Source: Actinoplanes derwentensis
GTDB lineage: Bacteria; Actinomycetota; Actinomycetes; Mycobacteriales; Micromonosporaceae
Reading direction: 5' to 3'
Assembly (NCBI RefSeq): GCF_900104725.1
Contig: NZ_LT629758.1
Span: 8,394,001-8,458,000, forward strand
DNA length: 64,000 nucleotides
Shown here: piece after piece, positions 41,859 through 50,542 of the stretch
Layout: the number at the start of each line of letters is the position of its first letter
Numbering within the stretch: position 1 is the first letter of the stretch
Notes under the pieces: model-generated
Told to the model about the DNA's origin: nothing
Database searches by the model: none
Seen by the model: only the letters and a program-made list of their open reading frames with translations
Translations under genes and position numbers: made by a program

Positions 41859-43607
41859 TTACTCCGCGTTGATCTCGCAGATCACGGTGCCGGCCGTGAC
41901 CGTGGCACCCGCCTCGACGGCGAGACCCGCCACCATGCCGGCCCGATGTGCCTGCAACGGCTGCTCCATCTTCATCGCCTCGATCACCACGATCGTGTCG
42001 CCCTCGGCCACCACGTCGCCGTTCTGCACCGCCACCTTCACGATCGTGCCCTGCATCGGGGCGGTCAGACCACCGGTGGCCGCCTTGCTCGACGCACCCC
42101 GGCCCACCCGGGTCGCGGCACGGCGCGGGGCCTTGTCACCCGTACCGCCGCTGGTCAAGGTTTTGGGAAGTCGCACCTCGATGCGCCGCCCGCCGACCTC
42201 GACCACGACGGTCTCGCGCTCCTCCGGCTCGCCGCCGATCGCGGGTGTCGTGAACGGCGGCACCTCGTTGGCCCATTCGGTCTCGATCCAGCTGGTGTGC
42301 ACAGTGAACGGCTCGTTGGTGAACGCCGAGTCGCGGATCACCGCCCGGTGGAACGGCAACACCGTGGCGATGCCCTCGATCACCGTCTCGTCCAGGACCC
42401 GCCGTGACCGCTCCAGCGCCTCCGCCCGGGTCGCCCCGGTCACGATGATCTTCGCGAGCATCGAGTCGAAGTTGCCGCCGACGACCCCGCCCTTCTCCAC
42501 GCCGGAATCGACCCGCACCCCCGGCCCGGCCGGCCAGACCAACTCGGTGACCGTGCCCGGCGCCGGCAGGAAACCGCGCCCGGCGTCCTCGCCGTTGATC
42601 CGGAACTCGATCGAGTGCCCACGCGGCACCGGATCCGTCGTCCACGGCAGCTCCCCGCCCGACGCGATTCGGAACTGCTCCCGCACCAGATCGATACCGG
42701 TCGTCTCCTCACTGACCGGATGCTCCACCTGCAGGCGCGTGTTGACCTCCAGGAACGAGATCGTCCCGTCCCGGCCGACCAGGTACTCCACCGTGCCCGC
42801 GCCGTGATAGCCGGCCTCCCGGCAGATCGCCTTCGCGCTGTCGTGGATGCTCTGCCGCTGCTCCGCACTCAGGAACGGTGCCGGAGCCTCCTCCACCAGC
42901 TTCTGATGGCGGCGCTGCAACGAGCAGTCCCGCGTGCCGACCACCACCACGTTGCCGTGGGTGTCCGCCAGAACCTGCGCCTCCACATGGCGGGGCCGGT
43001 CCAGATAACGCTCGACGAAACACTCGCCGCGCCCGAACGCGGCCACCGCCTCCCGGGTCGCGCTCTCGAACAGCGCCGGGATCTCCTCGACCGTGCGGGC
43101 CACTTTCAGCCCCCGGCCGCCGCCGCCGAACGCCGCCTTGATCGCCACCGGCAGCCCGTGCTCCCCGGCGAACGCCACGATCTCCGCCGCGTCCACCACC
43201 GGCTCCGGCGTGCCCGGCACCAGCGGCGCGCCCGCACGCTGCGCGATGTGCCGCGCGGTGACCTTGTCCCCCAGGTCGCGGATCGCCTGCGGGGAAGGGC
43301 CGATCCAGATCAATTGCGCGTCTTGTACGGCCTGGGCGAACTCGGCGTTCTCCGAGAGAAACCCATAACCCGGGTGTACGGCGTCAGCCCCGCTGCGTTC
43401 CGCGATCACCAGCAGCTTGTCGACACGCAGATAGGTGTCGGCGGCGGTCTCACCGTCCAGTGCGTAAGCCTCGTCGGCCAGGCGCGCGTGCGGCGCGTCC
43501 CGGTCGCTGTCGGCGTAGACGGCGACGCTGGTGAGGCCGGCGTCCTTGCAGGCCCGGATGACCCGGACGGCGATCTCGCCCCGATTGGCGATCAGAATCT
43601 TCCGCAC
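41859..43607 (-). CDS. accA3: Acyl-CoA carboxylase alpha subunit (biotin carboxylase plus BCCP)
   Basis: A 582-residue biotin-carboxylase/biotin-carrier fusion. Residues 1-450 form the ATP-grasp carboxylase ([69 protein letters not shown]). The C-terminal BCCP domain carries the biotinylated Lys in [11 protein letters not shown] (about residue 547). It carboxylates biotin for acetyl-, propionyl- or longer acyl-CoA carboxylation together with a beta subunit such as accD at 57378 and epsilon at 52400; birA at 59914 attaches the biotin. In mycobacteria accA3 serves several beta subunits. Confidence 0.93.
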   Translation of the reverse strand: MRKILIANRGEIAVRVIRACKDAGLTSVAVYADSDRDAPHARLADEAYALDGETAADTYLRVDKLLVIAERSGADAVHPGYGFLSENAEFAQAVQDAQLIWIGPSPQAIRDLGDKVTARHIAQRAGAPLVPGTPEPVVDAAEIVAFAGEHGLPVAIKAAFGGGGRGLKVARTVEEIPALFESATREAVAAFGRGECFVERYLDRPRHVEAQVLADTHGNVVVVGTRDCSLQRRHQKLVEEAPAPFLSAEQRQSIHDSAKAICREAGYHGAGTVEYLVGRDGTISFLEVNTRLQVEHPVSEETTGIDLVREQFRIASGGELPWTTDPVPRGHSIEFRINGEDAGRGFLPAPGTVTELVWPAGPGVRVDSGVEKGGVVGGNFDSMLAKIIVTGATRAEALERSRRVLDETVIEGIATVLPFHRAVIRDSAFTNEPFTVHTSWIETEWANEVPPFTTPAIGGEPEERETVVVEVGGRRIEVRLPKTLTSGGTGDKAPRRAATRVGRGASSKAATGGLTAPMQGTIVKVAVQNGDVVAEGDTIVVIEAMKMEQPLQAHRAGMVAGLAVEAGATVTAGTVICEINAE

Positions 43608-43702
43608 CGCCCGAGCCTAACGGTTCTTCAGGCCGTTTCGTCCCCGCATCTGCGCCGCGGTTCTCCGGTCCGGCTTCGATACGTAGTTAGGCCGGATTCG
43701 CG

Positions 43703-44317
43703 TCAGTGACGCCACAGGGCGGTGATCGGGATGCCCATGTCGGCGAGCAGCTTCCGCAGCAACGGCAGCGACAGCCCGATCACGTTGCCCGGGTCACCCT
43801 CGATCCGGTCCACGAACGCGCCACCCCGCCCGTCCAGCGTGAACGCACCGGCCACCTGCAGCGGCTCACCGGACGCCACGTACGCCTCGATCTCGGCGTC
43901 GGTGACATCGGCGAAATGCACAGTGGTCCGGCCCACCGCCTCCGCCTGCAGCCCGCTGACCAGCCCCGTCAGGTGATGCCCGGTGTGCAGCACACCCGAT
44001 TTGCCGCGCATCCGCGACCAGCGTTTGGCGGCCTCCTCGGCGTCGGCGGGCTTACCGAACACCTCGTTCTCGAACGCCAGCACCGAATCACAACCGAGAA
44101 CCAGAGCAGCCGGGTCAGCCGGAAGCTGAGCCGCCACCGTGCGGGCCTTCATCCGGGCCAGCGCGAGACTGGTCGTGTAGGCGTCCTCATGCTCGACGAC
44201 GCTCTCGTCCACCCCGCTGACGATGACCTCGGCATCGATGCCGGCCCCGGTGAGCAGAGCCCGTCGGGCAGGGCTGGCGGAGGCGAGGATCAGGCGATAT
44301 GCGATGTCGGTCTGCAC
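43703..44317 (-). CDS. maf: Maf-family nucleoside triphosphate pyrophosphatase
   Basis: A 204-residue Maf protein, which hydrolyses modified or non-canonical NTPs and influences septum formation. It shows LILASASPARRALLTGAGI at the N-terminus, VSGVDESVVEHEDAYTTSLALARMKA, the conserved Asp in LVLGCDSVLAFENEVFGKP and GVLHTGHHL, ending with GNVIGLSLPLL. The GTG at 44317 is chosen since the family begins a few residues before LILASAS; the frame upstream is open but unsupported. In mycobacteria maf directly follows accE in an operon; here it is preceded by the ESX array. Confidence 0.9.
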   Translation of the reverse strand: MQTDIAYRLILASASPARRALLTGAGIDAEVIVSGVDESVVEHEDAYTTSLALARMKARTVAAQLPADPAALVLGCDSVLAFENEVFGKPADAEEAAKRWSRMRGKSGVLHTGHHLTGLVSGLQAEAVGRTTVHFADVTDAEIEAYVASGEPLQVAGAFTLDGRGGAFVDRIEGDPGNVIGLSLPLLRKLLADMGIPITALWRH

Positions 44318-44441
44318 GAAAAACGAGCCTACAAGCCCCAGCCACGCTTTCGGGTGGACAAGCACCGTGTCTCGGCCACGATCTGCGACAAATCTCCGGC
44401 AGTCCCGTGCGGGCCGCGGCCTTCATCAGCCGCGGCCCCAC

Positions 44442-44562
44442 CGTCTCATCGGTTCGAGCGGTGCCGTCATCTCATCGGTCGAGTCGTGCCGCCGTCTCAT
44501 CGGTTCGAGCGGTGCCGTCATCTCATCGGTCGAGTCGTGCCGCCGTCTCATCGGCTCGAGTG
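44442..44562. repeat. 51-bp tandem repeat, about 2.4 copies
   Basis: Units beginning CGTCTCATCGG start at 44442, 44493 and 44544, exactly 51 bases apart. Each unit is itself two related halves of about 25 bases (CTCATCGGTTCGAGCGG and CTCATCGGTCGAGTCG). The third, partial unit overlaps the stop codon of the mycosin gene, so the array looks like repeated duplication of that gene's 3' edge. Confidence 0.85.
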
Positions 44563-45717
44563 GCGCCGGCGGATGCGAGCCACGCGGAACGCGGCCACCA
44601 CCGCGAAGCCGAGCACCAGCGCTCCGATTCCGGCGACGGACGCCAGAGTGGAAGTCGCCGGCCTCGATCGGGACGCCGCCTCCGCATCCGGCTTCTTTTC
44701 CGGGGCTGTGCTGGTTGCCGTGTTCGGGGCCGCGCTCGTGTCCGGGGCAGTGCTGGATCCCGTGCTCGTCGCTCCGACCGGCAGCGGCGGCACCTCGGCG
44801 GTCAGCGCTTTGACGACGTTGAGAACGCCGTACCCGCACTGGTCGTCCTTACCGGGCGTCCCGAAGTCGTCAGCCGTGGCGGTGAGCCGGTGCACGACCT
44901 CCGGAGCCGACAGTTCCGGAAACTTGGCCCGGACCAGGGCTGCGGCCCCCGACACCACCGCGGTGGCCGCGGATGTGCCGTTGTTCAGGAGATACTTGCC
45001 GTTCAACCCGGTGGAAGCCACATCCACGCCGGGAGCGCAGATCCCCACCTTCTCCCCGGTCCGGGAGAAACTGGCGAGCTTGCCGTTCTGGTCGATCGCG
45101 CCCACCGCGAGAACGTCGGGCATGGCAGCCGGATAAGCGAACAGGAGCACATCAGCCTTGTTCCCCGCCGCCGCGACGACCACGGCATCCGCCTTGACAG
45201 ACCGGGCGATCGCCTCGTTGAGATCCCGGGACTGGATTCCGGCTCCCGAGACGTTGATGACATCTGCGCCCGCTTTGGCAGCCCAGGCGATCCCCGCCGG
45301 GAGCCCGTCTCTGTTGTCCTCGTCGCTCAACACCTTGACCGGCAACAGATCGGCCTCGGGCGCGATTCCGAGAACACCGTCGTTCGCGCCCCGACCGTGC
45401 CCGGCGATGATGCCGGCCATCGAGGTTCCGTGGCCGCTGGTGTCCTTCTGGCCGATGCCGTCTCCGCCGGAGAGGATGTCGGTCCCCTTCTTCAGGTTTC
45501 CCTTGAGATCCGGATGAGGGGAGATCCCACTGTCGACGACCGCGACCGTTACACCAGCGCCCTTGGTGATCCGCTGGGCGGTCGGAAGGTCGAGGAACTT
45601 GATGTGCCATTCCGCGTTCCGCACCCGGTCGGCGTACGCCGGAACCCCGGGCCACAGAACGACGGAGGCCACCGCGGTGACGGCGGCGAGAGCCGCCGCC
45701 TTTCTGCTCGTCCCCAC
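44548..45717 (-). CDS. Type VII secretion subtilisin (mycosin-like), cassette 1
   Basis: A 389-residue S8 protease of the mycosin kind, which associates with ESX secretion machines and processes substrates outside the membrane. A signal peptide (about 1-29, ending VPAYA) precedes the protease domain with catalytic Asp62 (VVDSG), His96 (GHGTSMAG) and Ser249 (NGTSAA). A Ser/Thr/Pro/Ala linker leads to a C-terminal membrane helix (about 360-380) and basic tail. Length is a little shorter than mycobacterial mycosins. The stop lies in the 51-bp repeat. It starts right after the PPE-like gene stop; the three cassette genes form one transcription unit. Confidence 0.88.
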   Translation of the reverse strand: MGTSRKAAALAAVTAVASVVLWPGVPAYADRVRNAEWHIKFLDLPTAQRITKGAGVTVAVVDSGISPHPDLKGNLKKGTDILSGGDGIGQKDTSGHGTSMAGIIAGHGRGANDGVLGIAPEADLLPVKVLSDEDNRDGLPAGIAWAAKAGADVINVSGAGIQSRDLNEAIARSVKADAVVVAAAGNKADVLLFAYPAAMPDVLAVGAIDQNGKLASFSRTGEKVGICAPGVDVASTGLNGKYLLNNGTSAATAVVSGAAALVRAKFPELSAPEVVHRLTATADDFGTPGKDDQCGYGVLNVVKALTAEVPPLPVGATSTGSSTAPDTSAAPNTATSTAPEKKPDAEAASRSRPATSTLASVAGIGALVLGFAVVAAFRVARIRRRHSSR

Positions 45718-47145
45718 TCAGCGGCCTCCGATGGAGGGGCCGGGATCGATACGCTGCTCCTGCGCGGGAAGTAGAACCGGATCGACGCCGTCGTCGGTCT
45801 CCCACGGGTTGTCCGGATCCCAGCGCCGGTTCTGCGGGTCCTCGTCGTTGCGCCCGTTCCCGCGGCGTCCCGGCGGTCCGCCCATACCGCTCTGGCCCGC
45901 GCCGTTCGCACCACGACCGTTCGCGGTCTGCCCACCGATCATGCCACCGGCCGGATTGACCCGCTGACCACCACGGGCCCCAGAACCCGCCTGGCCGCCG
46001 CGGCCGCCGGCACCCCCGGGCATTCCGCCGGGCGTGCCACTGGACATCCCACCTCGGCCACCCGCCGCCGGGCTCCCGCCGATGACCCCGTTGTTCGGGA
46101 ACGATCCACCCCGGGTGGCCCCGGTACCGGTCGGGATCCCGCCGGAAGTCGCCGGGGTGAACCGCCCGCCACCAACGCCCGGCGAGGTCACGTTCGTGGA
46201 CGGCGTGAACGGGAACGGCCCAGCCGGAGAGCCGGTGTTCGGCGGCAACGTGGTGGTGTTGGTCGGTGTCGTGGGGTTGAAGGGGTTCGTGACGTTCGGG
46301 TTCGTGGTCGGATTCGTCTCCACCAGGGTCGGCCCTTGCGACGGCGGCTGGTTGCCCGGCCCCGACGTGTCGACGCTGGTGTCCGGAACGGTCGTCCGGT
46401 CGCTCGTCGTGGGCGTGGTGACATTCGACGAACCGGTCGGGGTGGAGCCCCGCGGGGTGAACCCCGGGGTCAGGCCCGAGGCGCTGCCGCCACCGACGCC
46501 GCCACCATTGGACAGACCCTCGGTACCGCTCTGATCCACGAACGGCTCGTATGGGCGGGGAGCGACGAAGGACGTCTGAGCTGTCGCCAGCTCGGCACTC
46601 AGCGACTGCATGATGCCGGCTGCCTGCTGCTGGAGCTGAACCTGCCGTCCCGGCACGACCGGCGGGGTCTGCGGTGACGGCGATGGAGTCGGAGTCGGGG
46701 TCGGAGTGCTCCCCGACGTGGTCGACGGAGTCGGGTTCTGCGCGTTGTACTCGGCGAGAAGACCCGCGTTGGCGGTGTGCTCCTGCTGGATCTTGTCCAA
46801 CTCGCGGCGTGCTTCCTCGACCGCCAGGGTCGCGGTGGAAAGCGCCGTGTGGTTGGAGATCGCCGCGTCGTACGTCTCCTGGAGGTTCTCGATCAGCCCG
46901 TTGAGTTCCTGCACGTACGCGGCCGCGGCCTTGCTCTTGTGCGGTGGCCAAGCGGTAGCCAGGTTGTCCCGGTACTGCGTCACCTGGCTGATGTGGGTGA
47001 GGAGCAGTTCGTACGACTTCTGCCAGGCACCGACCATCTTCCAGTGCGGCGCACCGTCGTAGTCCTTCAGCGCGGCCCACATCGTCGGAACGGGCGTGCC
47101 GGCCCAGCCGCTGGCGAAGGTTCCCCCGCCGTCATGGACAGCCAT
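45718..47145 (-). CDS. PPE/WXG100-like ESX substrate, cassette 1
   Basis: A 475-residue protein with an ESX-type helical hairpin at about 25-150 and a long Gly/Pro/Asn-rich secreted region. The hairpin turn has Trp66 in AWPPHKSKAAAAYVQEL, a WxG-like position. It ends in a conserved tail (DPDNPWETDDG ... IDPGPSIGGR) shared almost residue for residue with the paralogue at 50543-51862. No signal peptide is present, as expected for T7SS substrates. The ATG overlaps the PE-like gene stop by one base (TGATG), so the pair is co-translated, like PE-PPE pairs. Function of the secreted part is unknown. Confidence 0.78.
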   Translation of the reverse strand: MAVHDGGGTFASGWAGTPVPTMWAALKDYDGAPHWKMVGAWQKSYELLLTHISQVTQYRDNLATAWPPHKSKAAAAYVQELNGLIENLQETYDAAISNHTALSTATLAVEEARRELDKIQQEHTANAGLLAEYNAQNPTPSTTSGSTPTPTPTPSPSPQTPPVVPGRQVQLQQQAAGIMQSLSAELATAQTSFVAPRPYEPFVDQSGTEGLSNGGGVGGGSASGLTPGFTPRGSTPTGSSNVTTPTTSDRTTVPDTSVDTSGPGNQPPSQGPTLVETNPTTNPNVTNPFNPTTPTNTTTLPPNTGSPAGPFPFTPSTNVTSPGVGGGRFTPATSGGIPTGTGATRGGSFPNNGVIGGSPAAGGRGGMSSGTPGGMPGGAGGRGGQAGSGARGGQRVNPAGGMIGGQTANGRGANGAGQSGMGGPPGRRGNGRNDEDPQNRRWDPDNPWETDDGVDPVLLPAQEQRIDPGPSIGGR

Positions 47146-47669
47146 CAGCCCTCCCCGGAGTTGTTGAAGTCGGTGGCTGTCGGAGTGCCGTCCAGCGGAA
47201 GCTCGATATTGGGCAGGGTGGTGTTGGTGTTACCCGAGCCGCCGGTGCTGGTGCCGGTGCCGGTGCTGGTGGTGGTGGCACCAGCACCCAGGTACTGCTG
47301 GACGTCGGTGACCTTGGCTCGCGAGAACGCGTCCGAGTCGCTGTACTTGTCACCGATCTGATCGGCGGCACTGGCGAACCGGTACGTGTTGTCGATGTAT
47401 CCGAACACGTTCTTCTGCGTCGCCAACTGGACCTGGTCGTGGGCGTACAGGAAGAGGTGCAGCTCGTAGAAGTTCGGCGCCTCCGGCAGCGGAGTCATCA
47501 TCGTGTCGCTGACCGTCTGGGCATGCGGGGCATAACTGCCCTCGATGTTCAACGTCAGCTTCGCCGCGAACTCCTTCATCGCCTGAATGTCCGCCTCGAT
47601 ACCGCCGAAGTCGGAGTAGTCGTAGTCCCGTAGCCAAGCCGGACCAAGGTCCTCCTCAGGAATCCCCAC
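47145..47669 (-). CDS. PE/WXG100-like ESX partner protein, cassette 1
   Basis: A 174-residue protein likely to form a helical hairpin partner for the PPE-like protein. It contains FGGIEADIQAMKEFAAKL and FYELHLFLYAHDQVQLATQ, then GYIDNTYRF and the T7SS-like signal YxxxD at Tyr109-Asp113 (KYSDSDAFSRAKV). It ends in a Gly/Thr/Ser-rich tail. The GTG at 47669 has GGGGAGGGGG eight bases upstream. Paralogue at 51862-52290 is clearly related. The first gene of cassette 1; its upstream leader is duplicated in front of the remnant cassette 2. Confidence 0.75.
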   Translation of the reverse strand: MGIPEEDLGPAWLRDYDYSDFGGIEADIQAMKEFAAKLTLNIEGSYAPHAQTVSDTMMTPLPEAPNFYELHLFLYAHDQVQLATQKNVFGYIDNTYRFASAADQIGDKYSDSDAFSRAKVTDVQQYLGAGATTTSTGTGTSTGGSGNTNTTLPNIELPLDGTPTATDFNNSGEG

Positions 47670-47733
47670 CGGAGCCCCCTCCCCATCGATCCCTCACTGA
47701 ACAGCACCTGAGAGGTTAACCTGCTACGGCACG
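47667..47733 (-). promoter_or_regulatory. Leader/promoter region of ESX cassette 1
   Basis: This stretch, read on the minus strand, holds TTAACCT, then CTGTTCAG, GATCGATGGGGAG and CTCCGGTG, and is about 80 percent identical to 49041-49108. TAACCT resembles an actinobacterial -10 (TANNNT), with the ribosome binding site and start about 45 bases further on. A more diverged copy lies upstream of cassette 3 (about 52291-52340). Shared regulation is inferred. Confidence 0.55.
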
Positions 47734-47771
47734 CCCCCTGAACTCTGTTTACCGGCTGTCCCGCCAGCCTC

Positions 47772-47820
47772 GCTGTCCGCTCATCACCGGGCGTCCTGTC
47801 GTCCGCTCATCGGTGCGGCC
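47772..47820. repeat. Imperfect short repeat after the mycosin pseudogene
   Basis: Two units with CTGTCCGCTCATC and CTGTCGTCCGCTCATCGG lie 24 bases apart and run into the stop codon (47807-47809) of the pseudogene. It resembles the arrangement at 44442 where repeats also overlap the mycosin stop. Confidence 0.5.
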
Positions 47821-48944
47821 GTCCGGCGTTCCGAATGATCACGAACGCCAGCAGCCCCGCCAGGACGGCCACCAAGGTCCCGATGCCGACGACCGCAGCC
47901 GAACTGGAACCCTCAGCCTCCGGTGCAGCCTCGACCTGTGACGGCTTGGGCGCCGCGGCCGCCGGCCCGGTGGGTGCCACCGATGTGGCGGTGGATGCGG
48001 CGGGTGTCAACGGCGCCACCTCGGCGGTCAGCGCTTTGACGACGTTGAGAACGCCGTACCCGCACTGGTCGTCCTTTCCGGCCGGACCGTTGTCGTCAGC
48101 TGTGGCGGTGATCCGATGAACGACCTCCTCAGCCGACAGTTCCGGAAAATTCGCCCGAACCAGAGCCACTGCCCCCGAGACGACCGCCGCCGCCTCCGAG
48201 GTGCCGTTTCCCCGGTAGTACTTGTTGTTCCGATCGGTGGAGACGATGTCGACCCCGGGCGCACAGATGTCGATCTGGTCTCCGGTCACGGAGAAATCGG
48301 CCAAAGCCCCCGTTCCGGTCCACCGCGCCGACCGCGAGTACCTCAGGAATAGCCGCGGGATAGGCGAACAGCAGGTCCTTGGCCTTGTTGCCGGAACTAG
48401 CCACGACGACCGTGTCAGCATCGACCGCTCCGGCGACAGCGGTGATGAGACCGCGAGACAGAACTGCCGAAGCCGAGACGTTGATGACTCCCACACCGGC
48501 TTCGGTCGCCCATTTGATCCCGGCCACGAGCCCCGCACCGTTGTCCCGGCCACCGATCACCTTGACCGGAACCACCTTCGCCTCGGGGGCGATCCCGATG
48601 ACACCGTCGCCGGAACCATGCCCATGCCCGGCGATGATCCCGGCCATCTGAGTGCCATGCCCCTGACTGTCCACCCGGCCGGACCCGTCTCCGCCGGCGA
48701 CGGTGTCGGTGCCCTTCTGAAGGTTCCTCTTCAGATCGGTGTGCGCAGACGTTCCGGAGTCGAGAACGGCGACCTTCACCCCGGAGCCGTTGGTGATCTG
48801 GTGAGCCTCGGCGATCTTCAGATAACGGAGATGTCACTGAGAATCCCGAATCTGATCAGCGCTGGCCGGGCTCGCCGGATAGAGAGATGCGCCGAGTGTT
48901 ACGAGGACAGCACCGGCCGAGGCGACCTTCTTATGCGTTTTCAC
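47807..48944 (-). pseudogene. Mycosin-like subtilisin, cassette 2, inactivated
   Basis: The reading frame of a third mycosin is recoverable from GTG 48944 but is broken twice. A TGA at 48834-48836 replaces Trp at codon 37 (the intact paralogue has DSQWFVS, here DSQ-stop-HLRYLK). Further on, a run of five C on the plus strand (48307-48311) carries one base too many, shifting the frame between AVGAVDRNG and ALADFSVTGD. The catalytic Asp (VLDSG), His (GHGTQMAG) and Ser (NGTSEAAA) segments and the C-terminal membrane helix are all still there, so loss is recent, or sequencing error twice. Signal peptide VASAGAVLVTLGASL is intact. The ribosome site AGAGG precedes the start. Confidence 0.85.
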
Positions 48945-48969
48945 CTGGTTACCTCTGTGGCTCGGATGC

Positions 48970-49044
48970 TCACTTCGCCGCTGCCGAAACCGGTGCGGAG
49001 GAGGCCCCGCCGGCATGCGGGACCATCGTGTCCCTCAGTGCCAC
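48970..49044 (-). pseudogene. 24-codon remnant of the cassette 2 PE-like gene
   Basis: A GTG at 49044 follows the same leader (GATCGATGGGGAG and CTCCG) as the PE-like gene of cassette 1, but after 24 codons (including MVPHAGGASS) a TGA follows. The mycosin start lies 26 bases beyond the stop. This fits an internal deletion removing nearly all of the PE-like and PPE-like genes. Translation is possible, function is not expected. Confidence 0.45.
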
Positions 49045-49108
49045 CGGAGCCGTCTCCCCATCGATCTAGTCGCTGAACAGCATCTGGGAGGTTAACCTGC
49101 CGCGGACA
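49041..49108 (-). promoter_or_regulatory. Duplicated leader of ESX cassette 2
   Basis: Closely similar to 47667-47733: it retains AGGTTAACCT, CAGATGCTGTTCAG, GATCGATGGGGAG and CTCCGGTG on the minus strand. It confirms that cassette 2 once had the same first gene as cassette 1. TAACCT may be a -10 element. Confidence 0.55.
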
Positions 49109-49270
49109 CCTTCAGGCCGCCCCGAAAGACCTCGTCACACTGCATCCCGCGATCCGCGCGCCTGCTCATTCACCGAGTTCGCACGCCGTTTCCGGGCTGT
49201 CGCTCTCCGCTGAACAGGCCACGGTTGCCTGTCCCTGAAGAGATCGCTGTGCCCCGGGCCGAGAGGTACT

Positions 49271-49290
49271 TTCTCGCCCCGGGGCGAGAA
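49271..49290. repeat. Perfect 20-base palindrome
   Basis: TTCTCGCCCC and GGGGCGAGAA (49271-49290) are exact reverse complements with no loop; pairing continues imperfectly outward. It lies between cassettes, upstream of the remnant and downstream of the cassette 3 mycosin, and might act as a terminator or binding site. Confidence 0.6.
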
Positions 49291-49293
49291 ATA

Positions 49294-49393
49294 CTGCTCC
49301 GCCCCGAAAGAGACTGCTGCGCCCGGAAGGGCTGCCGTGTCGGGAAAGAACAACTGTTCCGGGAAAGGGCTGCTGTTCCGGGGAGGGGCTGCC
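49294..49393. repeat. Degenerate repeats of about 20 bases after the cassette 3 mycosin
   Basis: CTGCT/CTGCC/CTGTT words followed by a GGAAAGG-like G-rich part recur at about 49294, 49314, 49332, 49354, 49370 and 49389, spacing 16-22 bases, ending four bases before the stop of the mycosin gene. Confidence 0.5.
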
Positions 49394-49396
49394 GAC

Positions 49397-50542
49397 TTAC
49401 GACGACACCCGCCGCCTCCGCATGGCCACGAACGCCAGCAGACCCACTAGGACGGCAACCGCACCCCCGATCCCGGCAACGGCCGCCACCCCGATCCCGG
49501 ATGACTCCGGTCCAGGCGCGGCCGATCCAGCGGAAGCAGGGGCTCCACCGGCCGGAGCAGAGCCGCTCCCAGACGGAACCGACGCGGAGCCCGATCCACT
49601 GGGCGTGAGCGGAGGAGCATCAGCGGTCAACGCTTTAACGATGTTCAAAACCCCATACCCACACTCATCATCTTTCCCAGGCGGCCCGTTGTCATCAGCC
49701 GTAGCGGTAAGCCGATGAACAACCTCAGGAGCCGAAAGCCCCGGAAACTTAGCCCGCACTAGAGCCGCAGCCCCCGAAACAATAGCCGCGGCCTGCGACG
49801 TTCCTTGGCTTTTGGAGTACTTGTTGTTGAGGTCGGTGGTAACCATGTCAACGCCGGGAGCGCATATGCCGACCTTGGGATCCGTGACCGAGAATTTTGC
49901 TACTTTCCCGTTTCGGTCTATAGCTCCTACTGCCAGAACCTCAGGTAGTGCGGCTGGGTGAGCGATGCTCAGGTCATCCGAGGTGTTGCCACTTGCCGCG
50001 ACAACCACGGAATCTTCTTTGACTGCTGCGGTGATAGCTGCACTCAGGTCTCGTGAGCGCCCAACATCGGCTGAGACGTTGATTACCCCGGCACCCGATT
50101 TAGCCGCCCATTCGATGCTTGCTGGAAAATATGGACCATTTCCAATTTTTCCTGAAGCTTTTACCGGAACAATGCTTGCCCTCGGAGCAATCCCTATTAC
50201 GCCGTTTCCTGAGCCGTGTCCGTGTCCAGCGATCAGGCCAGCCATCCGAGTGCCGTGGCCCACGCTGTCAACTTGCCCGGTTCCGTCGCCGTCCGGCCCG
50301 AAGTCTGTTCCTTTTTTTAAATTCCTAGTGAGGTCCCTGTGGGCGGAAACCCCGGTGTCAACGACGGCGATAGAAACTCCGGCACCCTGGCTGATCTTAT
50401 GCGCCTCTTCAAGCTTCAGGTAGGAGACAAACCATTGACTGTCCCTTACCTGATCGGCCTTCGCTGGAAGGGCTGGCGCGATAACGGTGACAATGATGGC
50501 AGCGGTGCTGGCCAAAATTGCTGCCTTGTTATGTGATCTCAC
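49397..50542 (-). CDS. Type VII secretion subtilisin (mycosin-like), cassette 3
   Basis: A 381-residue mycosin with signal peptide (about 1-29, LPAKA), catalytic Asp62 (VVDTG), His96 (GHGTRMAG) and Ser249 (QGTSQAAA), a Gly/Ser/Ala linker and C-terminal membrane helix (about 350-372) with an Arg-rich end. Closest visible relative is the cassette 2 pseudogene. The GTG at 50542 abuts the stop of the PPE-like gene. Codon use is unlike its surroundings: many A/T third positions in 49600-50500 (for example near 50140), which suggests transfer or relaxed selection. Confidence 0.88.
   Translation of the reverse strand: MRSHNKAAILASTAAIIVTVIAPALPAKADQVRDSQWFVSYLKLEEAHKISQGAGVSIAVVDTGVSAHRDLTRNLKKGTDFGPDGDGTGQVDSVGHGTRMAGLIAGHGHGSGNGVIGIAPRASIVPVKASGKIGNGPYFPASIEWAAKSGAGVINVSADVGRSRDLSAAITAAVKEDSVVVAASGNTSDDLSIAHPAALPEVLAVGAIDRNGKVAKFSVTDPKVGICAPGVDMVTTDLNNKYSKSQGTSQAAAIVSGAAALVRAKFPGLSAPEVVHRLTATADDNGPPGKDDECGYGVLNIVKALTADAPPLTPSGSGSASVPSGSGSAPAGGAPASAGSAAPGPESSGIGVAAVAGIGGAVAVLVGLLAFVAMRRRRVSS

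Larger units (their letters stand above)
48945..49396. other. Intergenic remnant between ESX cassettes 2 and 3
   Basis: About 450 bases holding a duplicated ESX leader (49041-49108), a remnant start (48970-49044), a perfect 20-base palindrome at 49271, and short repeats of about 20 bases (49294-49393). PE-like and PPE-like genes expected here by analogy with cassettes 1 and 3 are missing. No other gene is supported. Confidence 0.6.

Noticed and set aside
44442..44562. Possible CRISPR array
   Set aside because: Direct 51-bp repeats without spacers, no cas genes, and the unit derives from the mycosin gene end.
45152..47080. Minus-strand frame of 642 codons covering parts of the mycosin and PPE-like genes
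   Set aside because: Crosses two well-supported genes in another frame; repeat-rich shadow.
47807..48553. Second half of the broken mycosin as an independent gene
   Set aside because: Its N-terminus is out-of-frame sequence; it joins to the upstream part by removing one base, so it belongs to the pseudogene.
49271..49290. Palindrome as a strong intrinsic terminator
   Set aside because: No T-run on either side; kept only as a repeat.
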